From contig JAISKW010000168.1 in the NCBI GenBank assembly GCA_031260775.1, positions 1 through 5,946 on the forward strand: DNA of 5,946 nucleotides, given 5' to 3'. Position 1 is the stretch's first letter. Each line of letters starts with the position of its first letter. This document shows positions 1 to 5,946 of this stretch, piece by piece. Made by a program: the position numbers and the translations under genes. The DNA comes from Christensenellaceae bacterium. Lineage in GTDB: Bacteria; Bacillota; Clostridia; Christensenellales; DTU072. The notes below the pieces were generated by a model that saw nothing but the letters and a program-made list of their open reading frames with translations, searched no databases and was not told where the DNA came from.

Positions 1-87
1 AACCTCCGCGCCCTTAACATACTTCGATATGCTTTCCGCGTGAACCTTGCCGATTCTTCCGGCACCGATGATACCTATTTTTAACAT
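1..87 (-). CDS. iolG: Inositol 2-dehydrogenase (Gfo/Idh/MocA family), N-terminal fragment
   Basis: Only the first 29 codons lie in the window; the gene continues past the left edge. The reverse strand from ATG at 87 reads MLKIGIIGAGRIGKVHAESI and continues to ..KGAEV. This is the first beta strand and glycine-rich loop (GAGRIG, residues 8-13) of an NAD(P)-binding Rossmann fold, in the form typical of Gfo/Idh/MocA oxidoreductases. The GRIGKVHAE..GAEV pattern is close to inositol 2-dehydrogenases, which oxidise myo-inositol to scyllo-inosose in the cytoplasm using NAD. The start lies 5 bases after the glyS stop codon, which suggests one transcript and perhaps translational coupling. I see no clear Shine-Dalgarno sequence before it. 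The Rossmann/Gfo family call is strong. The exact substrate is less sure, because scyllo-inositol and other sugar dehydrogenases share this N-terminus. Confidence 0.8.
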   Translation of the reverse strand, partial: MLKIGIIGAGRIGKVHAESISKYVKGAEV

Positions 88-92
88 GTTGT

Positions 93-2108
93 CTAAATTT
101 TATTGAATTGCACGAGCAACTCTTTAATGTATAATAATCGGTTATTTTTAACCGTCAAATCGTCGCAAAGAACCATATTGTTATCGAAAAACTTATTGAG
201 GGCGGAACAAAGCGTTTGCACGGAATTCACGTATTCCGCGTACCCTTTTGCGAATTTCGGGTGCCCGAACGCATAAGCCGCCTCTTCGTCCTCGCAAATC
301 GAAAGGTTGGGGTCGAAATTCCCCGAGCTTTCCTTATTTTGCGATATTTTTTGTAAACGCAAACGGGTTTGCACAAATAACTCGTAAGCCGCCGTGCTCT
401 CGATTGTTTTAATCTCGTTAAGCTTCGCGGTCGTTTCGCAAATGTTCAGGGTGTCGTCCAATTCGCTGATATAATCAACGCCGAATTCTTCTTCGATAAT
501 AGCTTTCAACCGGGCTTTGATAAACGCGCAAACTGAAGCCGTATAGGTCGCTTCGTCCGTACCGCCTAAAATATTTTTGTAAAGCGGCAACGCCTTTTCA
601 AGTAATAAGGATAGCGAGAACGATAAACCGAACGCTTTTTGAATTGCGGCAATGCCTATAATGTAGCGGCGAAGTCCGTACGGGTCTTGCGAACCGGTGG
701 GGGTGAACCCTGCAGCCGTCAGAGAGAATACGGTATCCGCTTTGTCGGCTATTGCGGTGAGCGCGCCTAAAATCGTTTTCGGCAACTCGCCGCCGGCTTT
801 AACGGGGAGGTATTGCTCTCCGATTGCCGCCGCAATTTCGGACGGATAGCCCTCGTCTTCCGCGTAAATGCCGCCCATTATTCCTTGTACTTCGGCGAAT
901 TCTTTTACGACCGCCGAAACTAAATCCGCTTTCAGAACGGAGGATAGTTCTTGCGGATATTCCTTAACGGACAATCCGTCCGAAAGCTTGATTACGATAT
1001 CGGCGATTGCTTTAACGCGCTGTTGTTTTTCGGCATACGAGCCGACTTTTTCTTGAAATATTACGCGGTTTAACTTTTCGGCTTTTTCGGATAGTGTTGT
1101 TTTTTTATCGTCCTCATAAAAGAATTTCGCATCCGACAGCCTCGCGTTCAATACTCTCTGATTGCCGTGCCGTACATTGTCGATTGACTCCGTGCCGCCG
1201 TCACGGATAACGATAAACGAATTCGTAAGCTTGCCGCCCTTAAACACGGGGAAATAGCGTTGTTGCGTTTCCATAGGTGTGGTGATAACGGGGGCAGGGA
1301 GATACAAAAATTCTTTTGGGAACTTCCCTTCGATAAGCGTCGGGAACTCAACAAGGTTCGTTACCTCGTGCAGTAAGTCCTCGGGAACGCTGACTTTTAC
1401 TTTCTTTTCGGCTTCGTAATCTGCGATTAACTTTAAGATTAACGCCTTGCGCTCGTCCGCTTCAACGATAACGCTGTTTTTCTTGAGAGTTTTAATATAA
1501 TCGTCCGCGGAAGTAATTTTAATTTTCTTGTTAGATAATGTGCGGTGTCCGCGTGTGAACGGCGTACATTTTGCAAATTCCGTTTCGAACGCAATGGGTT
1601 CGTCGCCGAAAAGCGCGGTGAACGAGCGGATAGGACGGACGAATTCAAACGAGTAATCGCCCCAGCGCATCGCGTTAGGGAGGTAAATCGACTTGATAAG
1701 CGGTAAAATTTGAGCTTTCAAAACCTCGGTTGCGCTCTTGCCTTTGACTGTGTCGGTAATAAAGCAATATTCCGCATTGCCGATAACCTTAAACGTCACG
1801 TCCTCGGGCGCAAGGTTGTATCGCGATAAAAACCCGAGAAGTGCCCTTGACGGTTCGCCGTTTACAAACGCCGCAACCCGAGCAGGGCCTTTAACTTCGT
1901 TTACAACGTCCTGTTGGGTTGCGGTTAGACCGTACACCAAAAGCGAAAGACGTCGGGGGGAGTAAACCACACGGACGGAAGAAAAAGAAAGGTTGATTTC
2001 TTTAAGAAGCTTTTCGGCATTAGCCTTAAAGCTGTCCGCCATTTTTGCAATATACTGCGCCGGAATTTCCTCGCTGCAAATTTCCAATAAAAAGGTTTTT
2101 GTTACCAC
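93..2108 (-). CDS. glyS: Glycine--tRNA ligase beta subunit
   Basis: Encodes 671 residues, close to the usual 660-690 for bacterial GlyS. The beta chain of the alpha2beta2 glycyl-tRNA synthetase binds tRNA-Gly while GlyQ (alpha) holds the aminoacylation site; the complex is cytoplasmic. Visible family motifs, in order: LLEICSEEIPAQYI (7-20, the family's LLEIGTEELP start), YSPRRLSLLV (49-58), MRWGDYSFEFVRPIRS (147-162), TRGHR (185-189), TTPMETQQRYFPV (276-288), GNQRVLNARLSDAKFFYEDD (315-334), ADLVSAVVKEFAEVQGIMGG (394-413), PTGSQDPYGLRR (470-481), and a C-terminal helical anticodon-binding-like region from about 560. The start is GTG at 2106-2108; no in-frame ATG lies close upstream, and the LLEI motif fixes the N-terminus. 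The stop is TAG at 93-95. No strong Shine-Dalgarno precedes the GTG. glyQ is not adjacent, which is unusual. The iolG-like gene follows after 5 bases. Confidence 0.97.
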   Translation of the reverse strand: MVTKTFLLEICSEEIPAQYIAKMADSFKANAEKLLKEINLSFSSVRVVYSPRRLSLLVYGLTATQQDVVNEVKGPARVAAFVNGEPSRALLGFLSRYNLAPEDVTFKVIGNAEYCFITDTVKGKSATEVLKAQILPLIKSIYLPNAMRWGDYSFEFVRPIRSFTALFGDEPIAFETEFAKCTPFTRGHRTLSNKKIKITSADDYIKTLKKNSVIVEADERKALILKLIADYEAEKKVKVSVPEDLLHEVTNLVEFPTLIEGKFPKEFLYLPAPVITTPMETQQRYFPVFKGGKLTNSFIVIRDGGTESIDNVRHGNQRVLNARLSDAKFFYEDDKKTTLSEKAEKLNRVIFQEKVGSYAEKQQRVKAIADIVIKLSDGLSVKEYPQELSSVLKADLVSAVVKEFAEVQGIMGGIYAEDEGYPSEIAAAIGEQYLPVKAGGELPKTILGALTAIADKADTVFSLTAAGFTPTGSQDPYGLRRYIIGIAAIQKAFGLSFSLSLLLEKALPLYKNILGGTDEATYTASVCAFIKARLKAIIEEEFGVDYISELDDTLNICETTAKLNEIKTIESTAAYELFVQTRLRLQKISQNKESSGNFDPNLSICEDEEAAYAFGHPKFAKGYAEYVNSVQTLCSALNKFFDNNMVLCDDLTVKNNRLLYIKELLVQFNKI

Positions 2109-2136
2109 GCCGTTTGGACGGCAACACTTGTTGCCG
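2109..2136 (-). promoter_or_regulatory. glyS leader with two mutually exclusive hairpins
   Basis: In the glyS mRNA sense the leader can form hairpin A, CGGCAAC-AAGT-GTTGCCG (positions 2136 to 2119, perfect 7-bp stem, 4-base loop). It can also form hairpin B, GCCGT-CCAA-ACGGC (2122 to 2109, perfect 5-bp stem, 4-base loop). The 3' arm of A and the 5' arm of B share bases 2119-2122, so both cannot form together. Hairpin B ends directly against the GTG start codon. Neither is followed by a U-run, so neither looks like an intrinsic terminator. The base pairing is seen in the sequence. A role in translation control or mRNA stability is inference. Confidence 0.4.
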
Positions 2137-2146
2137 CAATAGAAAT

Positions 2147-2174
2147 ATTATACAACGACATTGAAAAAAATAAA
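2147..2174 (-). promoter_or_regulatory. Predicted sigma-A promoter for glyS
   Basis: Reading leftward, a perfect -10 box TATAAT lies at 2152-2147. A weak -35 candidate TTTATT lies at 2174-2169 with 16-base spacing. The start point would fall near 2140, giving a leader of about 32 bases made up almost entirely of the hairpin segment. The -35 match is poor, so the promoter rests mainly on the -10 box and its position. Confidence 0.5.
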
Positions 2175-2195
2175 TTTTTCGGAGCGAATTTATTC

Positions 2196-2224
2196 TTGAC
2201 GAAAAAATCAAATAATTGTATTAT
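2196..2224 (+). promoter_or_regulatory. Predicted sigma-A promoter for the SMC-family gene
   Basis: The -35 box TTGACG (2196-2201) matches 5 of 6 consensus bases. A 17-base spacer and the -10 box TATTAT (2219-2224, 5 of 6) follow. The start point would fall near 2231, about 70 bases before the SMC start codon. It faces away from the glyS promoter, with about 20 bases between the two -35 regions, so a regulator bound here could touch both. Confidence 0.7.
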
Positions 2225-2244
2225 GCTTTAGAATAAGGATAATT

Positions 2245-2262
2245 ATGTCCTGTTCTGTTTAA
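2245..2262 (+). CDS. Possible 5-codon upstream ORF in the SMC leader
   Basis: ATG at 2245 opens a frame reading MSCSV and stops at TAA 2260-2262. AAGGA at 2235-2239 lies 5 bases before the ATG, a better ribosome binding site than the one before the SMC gene. It would sit almost at the 5' end of the predicted transcript and end 37 bases before the SMC ATG. Whether it is translated or regulatory is unknown. An ORF this short with a partial Shine-Dalgarno can arise by chance. Confidence 0.2.
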   Translation: MSCSV

Positions 2263-2299
2263 CGCGCTGAAAACGGCGAAAATAAACGAAAAGAAAAAT

Positions 2300-5200
2300 A
2301 TGGCATCGTTACTATTGAGAGTTACTATGGAAGGGTTCATGTCCTGCCCTGTCAGAACCACCGTTGATTTCACCGAGATGGCGACTTGCGTCGTCGGCGA
2401 AAACGGCGCGGGCAAGTCAAGTTTCATGGAGGCTATCAAGTGGGTGTTCGGAAGTAAAAACTCCGAGCTTCGCGACGGCACAAAATCCGCAGACCTCCTC
2501 TACCGCGCTCCCGAAGGCGCGCGCCGCAAAAACGCCGCAAAGGCTTTGGTCGTCGTTACTATCGACAACCGCAACAACCGTTTCACTACATATTACGAAA
2601 CCAATCCCGACAACGGCGAAATTACCCGCGATTACCGCAACAAAATTCTCGCGGTTTCGCGTCTTTACGAAATTGACAAGGGTAATCAATACCGCGTTTT
2701 CGAGGTCAAAGAGGTCAACGGTCAATTGGAATACCCTGCCGAGGACTCGATTGAATACAAAAAAAGTTTAGTCCGCTCGTCCGAGGTTTTGGCAATATTT
2801 GCCGAGTCGGGCGTCGGGCGTGACGGCTACAGCTTCGTACCCCAACAGCGCGTTGACGAGCTCGTGGCAAAGGACGATTCCGACAGCCGCATTAAGCGCA
2901 GAAAGGCTTTCGATAACGTTGCCAACGTTGCCGAAGCGAAAGATAAAATCAAGGCGTTCAATAAGGTTTTAGCCGATACGGAAGCCGAAATCAAAAGCAA
3001 AGAACCGCAATGTGAGCTTTTAGGAGATGAATTAAAAAACGCTGAAAAGGAGCTCGAAAAGCTCAACCGCAAAAAGCGTTTGCAGGAAAAACAGAAATTC
3101 CTCAGCATCAAGCATTTCGCCAACAAGGTTGAGGCATTCGACGGCAAGCTGACAAAGGCTCAAGATTCATTTAACGAGGCGGATGCGGGTGCAACGGAAA
3201 GCGAAGTCAAACTCGTCGAACTCCTTACAAACAAAAAGAATTTAGAGGCTGACGAGCGCGATATTAAAGGTAAAAAACTCGAAAACGACGCCGAAATTTC
3301 AAAATTAAACGACAAGCGGATTAAAGAAGAGGGCTTTATGCAGGGTGCAGGCTCGCTCGGCTCGTACGAACAACAAATTATTAACCTCACCGCCAAGCAC
3401 AAAAAGGACACCGAATGGCTTATAAACGCCGAGGCGGATGTCGAATACCGTGAGGGGCGCGTGGCGGTTCTTGAAAAAAACGCACGCGACACAAAAGACG
3501 CTTATGACAAAGCGTTGCTTGCATTCTCCCGCGCTGAGGACAACTACCTCACTAAGGTCAAAGCGGTTGACGAGGCCTCGCGTCTTATGGAGGAGACGGG
3601 CGATTCGAATGCGAAAATTTCGCGCAGCACACAAATTTCCAAGCAAATTAACGCATTCCGCATTGAAAACGCGGACGATACAAAAAAGATTTCCGACATC
3701 GAGGGCGAAATTCAAAAGACCGAGCGCGACAAGGCAAAGAAAAACGGCGAGTATGAGTCGGCGGTACATAAAGCCGAGGGCTTTCAACGCCAAGTTGATT
3801 CGAACGCGGCGGAAATTATCAAAGCAACCGAAGAAAAAAATAAGGCGATTGAGGACTACGGCAATTATATGACTCAAGCGAGAGATGCCCGCGATAAAGC
3901 GCAGCGCGTAAAAAATTTCAAAAGCGGTGAGTCCTCTCAAAACGACGAAAACGATACGTTCTCCAGAATATTTGCTAATATCAAAAACGACCCCGAGGTT
4001 TCTTCCCTTGTCGTGTCGCCGTTCCGTGATTTAATTACGACCCCGAACGAGTCGCTTTTGGACGCCATTATCCAGTTTTTAGGGCCCCAATATAACGCTG
4101 TTATATTAAAACGCAACCAAGACGTTCCGCAGGTTAAACGCTTCATTCAGCGCGGAGATTACCGCAGTGTAACGGTAAGAACCTTCGGCGCGGACACGGT
4201 AAAAGAAAGGTTTGTGGACGATTCAATGTACTCAACGCTTGAAGAATTCGACGACTTCGAGGGCGTCGCTTCGGAGCTTGTACGCATAAAGGACAGCCGC
4301 TATCAAAACGTTGTAAACTCGCTTCTCGGCAACCTAATCGTTGTAAAAACCGACGACGGCGCGCGCGATATAGGCAAAGCAACCAATTTCAAACACCCGA
4401 TTGTATCGTATGACGGCTTAGTTTTCTATGCGGGCGGCGGAGGTTCGTTCAGTACGCAAAAGCCGCAAAGCAAGTACAAGAGCGTAAGCAGCACCCTAAC
4501 CGAGAGCGAGTCGTCGCTTCTTGCCCGGGCGGAGGGGTGCGAAAAGGCGGCAAACGAAGCGTTAAAAGCAAAGACAAACGCAAGCAATTTACTTGAAACC
4601 TTAAACAGTACAAAGTTCAGTCTGCAAGGTAAACTTGTTGCCGCAAACGCCGAAAAACAAAACGCGGTTGATTTTATCAACAGTAATTACAACATACCTA
4701 TTGCCGAACTGTCCCGTAAGATTGAAGAACTCAAAGCGGCAATAGGCGTTAGGAACGAAAAAATTAAGGACGCGGAAGCTCGATTATCGATGCTTCCTTC
4801 CTCCGGAGGCGATACGAAAACCGTAGCGGAAATTCAACAGCTCGCAAAGCAGGAATTAGTCATTGCCGAATCCGCATCCAGCACCGCGCGGAACAACAAG
4901 ACAACTGCAAAGGATGCCGCCGAGGCCGCAGAGATTCAAAACAAAGAAAACAACGCCGAACTCAGCAAAATGCAAACCGTCATTTCGCAAACAAAAAAGG
5001 AGTTAATTGCTTCCGAAGAAAGTATTAAAGAGTTTACGGCATCTTATGAGAACATCAAGGTTAAGTCCGCACAGGTGGCTTTCACCTCGGAGGACAAGGA
5101 AAAATACGAACAATTGAAAGCCGAATCGGACGATTACGCCGCTAAATTAGCTACAATTGCCCTTTCGCTTGTCCAATTAAGTATCGAAATCGACGAGGTT

Positions 5201-5946
5201 AAAGACAAGAAAAATCAGTTCGAAAAGGTTCGCGAAATTGCTCGCGCGCAAATCGAACGCCTCAACGAGGATAACTCCAACACATTCGGTGAGGTTGAAA
5301 AATACGATATCATTTCGCTTGCCGACGCGCTTACATATTTGGAGGAGGCAACTCCTATTGTTGAACTTGAAGGGTATGTTTACTCGCTTGAAACCATCGA
5401 GGAGCAGTTAAAGAGTTTGGAAAACCGCATCCGCAACATCGGCGCGGTCAACGAAACAGCCGAAACATCGTACAATGCGCGCAAAGAAAGCTACGAAAAG
5501 GAATATAACGCGCTTGTCGAAACAAAAAACGTTAAGGAAAAAACCGCCGCGCAAAAGGAGCTGATAATGAGCGACGCCGCGGATAAATTCAAACGTCAGT
5601 TTGAAAAAATTCAGGTTTATTTCCGCTCCGAGTGCGAACGTATGCTTAATAAGCCGGGAGCAAAAATCACAAGCTGCGGCGATATTTTCTTAGACGAACC
5701 CCTGAACCCCCTCTATTCCGATATCATCCGGAAGGTTAAGCTGAACGAAACGGAATTGGATATCCACAGATACTCGGGCGGCGAGCGCGCGCTTATTGCG
5801 AACTGCTTGATATTTGCAATGTCCGACGCGAACCCCGCGCCGTTCGTAATTTTTGACGAGTCCGATGCGGCTTTGGATATCGAAAAAGTACCGCGCATCG
5901 GCAGCTACATAATGGAGCGTTCAAAAAACGAACAATACATCGTTAT
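2300..5946 (+). CDS. Divergent SMC-family chromosome partition ATPase (3' end outside window)
   Basis: Encodes 1215 residues without a stop; the window ends where SMC proteins normally have only a short tail left. SMC proteins form V-shaped ATPase dimers that fold and segregate DNA, usually with ScpA and ScpB. Layout: N-terminal head (1 to about 205) with Walker A GENGAGKSS (33-41) and AIKWVFG (45-51), then SGVGRDGYSFVPQQRVDEL with the Q-loop Gln at 182 or 183. A charged coiled coil runs from about 205 to 545. The hinge spans about 553-720, including SPFRDLIT and ending in a glycine cluster (712-715). A second coil runs from about 725 to 1045 and leads to IGAVN (1047-1051). The C-terminal head has signature YSGGERAL (1158-1165), Walker B FVIFDES (1182-1188) and D-loop DAALD (1189-1193). 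ATG 2300 is the first start after an in-frame stop at 2240, and its N-terminus aligns with the family. The ribosome site is weak and A-rich. Divergent points: FMSCP replaces FKSF, FDNVANVAEAKDK replaces the FEEAAGI region, and the PPGK segment before the signature is missing. It could be the main Smc or a paralogue. The hinge argues against Rad50/SbcC and RecN. Confidence 0.9.
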   Translation, partial: MASLLLRVTMEGFMSCPVRTTVDFTEMATCVVGENGAGKSSFMEAIKWVFGSKNSELRDGTKSADLLYRAPEGARRKNAAKALVVVTIDNRNNRFTTYYETNPDNGEITRDYRNKILAVSRLYEIDKGNQYRVFEVKEVNGQLEYPAEDSIEYKKSLVRSSEVLAIFAESGVGRDGYSFVPQQRVDELVAKDDSDSRIKRRKAFDNVANVAEAKDKIKAFNKVLADTEAEIKSKEPQCELLGDELKNAEKELEKLNRKKRLQEKQKFLSIKHFANKVEAFDGKLTKAQDSFNEADAGATESEVKLVELLTNKKNLEADERDIKGKKLENDAEISKLNDKRIKEEGFMQGAGSLGSYEQQIINLTAKHKKDTEWLINAEADVEYREGRVAVLEKNARDTKDAYDKALLAFSRAEDNYLTKVKAVDEASRLMEETGDSNAKISRSTQISKQINAFRIENADDTKKISDIEGEIQKTERDKAKKNGEYESAVHKAEGFQRQVDSNAAEIIKATEEKNKAIEDYGNYMTQARDARDKAQRVKNFKSGESSQNDENDTFSRIFANIKNDPEVSSLVVSPFRDLITTPNESLLDAIIQFLGPQYNAVILKRNQDVPQVKRFIQRGDYRSVTVRTFGADTVKERFVDDSMYSTLEEFDDFEGVASELVRIKDSRYQNVVNSLLGNLIVVKTDDGARDIGKATNFKHPIVSYDGLVFYAGGGGSFSTQKPQSKYKSVSSTLTESESSLLARAEGCEKAANEALKAKTNASNLLETLNSTKFSLQGKLVAANAEKQNAVDFINSNYNIPIAELSRKIEELKAAIGVRNEKIKDAEARLSMLPSSGGDTKTVAEIQQLAKQELVIAESASSTARNNKTTAKDAAEAAEIQNKENNAELSKMQTVISQTKKELIASEESIKEFTASYENIKVKSAQVAFTSEDKEKYEQLKAESDDYAAKLATIALSLVQLSIEIDEVKDKKNQFEKVREIARAQIERLNEDNSNTFGEVEKYDIISLADALTYLEEATPIVELEGYVYSLETIEEQLKSLENRIRNIGAVNETAETSYNARKESYEKEYNALVETKNVKEKTAAQKELIMSDAADKFKRQFEKIQVYFRSECERMLNKPGAKITSCGDIFLDEPLNPLYSDIIRKVKLNETELDIHRYSGGERALIANCLIFAMSDANPAPFVIFDESDAALDIEKVPRIGSYIMERSKNEQYIV

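Noticed and set aside
2026..2211. Small minus-strand open frame overlapping the glyS start in another frame.
   Set aside because: It covers the glyS N-terminus and both promoters, and its translation has no family features.
2516..2525. 10-bp GC palindrome GGCGCGCGCC.
   Set aside because: It arises from Gly-Ala-Arg-Arg codons in the SMC head, with no sign of a regulatory role.
3475..3516. In-frame A_AAA_AAC slippery heptamer (3475-3481) followed by a 6-7 bp hairpin (3497-3516) that could give a -1 frameshift and a product of about 402 residues ending at TGA 3505.
   Set aside because: The 15-base spacer is longer than usual for such signals. AAA/AAC runs are common in this Lys/Asn-rich coil, and a similar heptamer occurs near 5523-5529 without a matching context. 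Probably chance.
3305..3940. Long minus-strand open frame (about 211 codons) under the SMC coil, and a plus-strand alternate frame at 3438-3872.
   Set aside because: Both are shadows of the strong codon pattern in the SMC gene. Their translations lack recognisable motifs, and the SMC frame is continuous through them.
4089..4107. Perfect inverted repeat, 8-bp arms with a 3-base spacer, inside the hinge coding region.
   Set aside because: One such repeat is expected by chance in about 6 kb, it encodes ordinary hinge residues, and no U-run follows.
2300..5946. Rad50/SbcC or RecN identity for the long ATPase.
   Set aside because: The SMC-type hinge with its glycine cluster, and no zinc-hook CxxC at the coil apex, fit SMC instead.

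Overview
The window looks like a bacterial chromosome segment, probably from a Clostridia-like Firmicute of moderate GC. This rests on a tetrameric-type glycyl-tRNA synthetase beta chain, an SMC protein with a true hinge, and a sigma-A type promoter with near-consensus boxes. The placement is inference from protein style; no rRNA or other marker is present. There are no tRNAs, insertion sequences, CRISPR arrays or phage genes.

Left part, minus strand (1-2108). glyS, a full-length glycyl-tRNA synthetase beta subunit, reads leftward from a GTG codon at 2108. It is followed after 5 bases by the first 29 codons of an inositol 2-dehydrogenase (iolG-like) gene that runs off the left edge. The two are probably co-transcribed. 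glyQ (alpha subunit), the usual partner just upstream of glyS, is absent.

Middle (2109-2299). A compact divergent control region of about 190 bases. It holds a leftward promoter for glyS with a perfect TATAAT, and a rightward promoter TTGACG-17 bp-TATTAT. The glyS leader carries two mutually exclusive small hairpins. The rightward leader contains a possible 5-codon upstream ORF with a good ribosome binding site. No T-box leader is visible.

Right part, plus strand (2300-5946). One very long open frame of 1215 codons with no stop, cut by the right edge just after the Walker B/D-loop. It encodes an SMC-family chromosome-structure ATPase: N-terminal Walker A head, long coiled coil, hinge, returning coil, and C-terminal head with signature and Walker B motifs. 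The architecture is complete, but several normally conserved SMC motifs are altered. The gene is not in the common rnc-smc-ftsY neighbourhood, so it is either a divergent main SMC or a second SMC paralogue. This is the most interesting object in the window. The glyS/iolG unit and the SMC gene share only the divergent control region, and nothing else visible ties their functions together.
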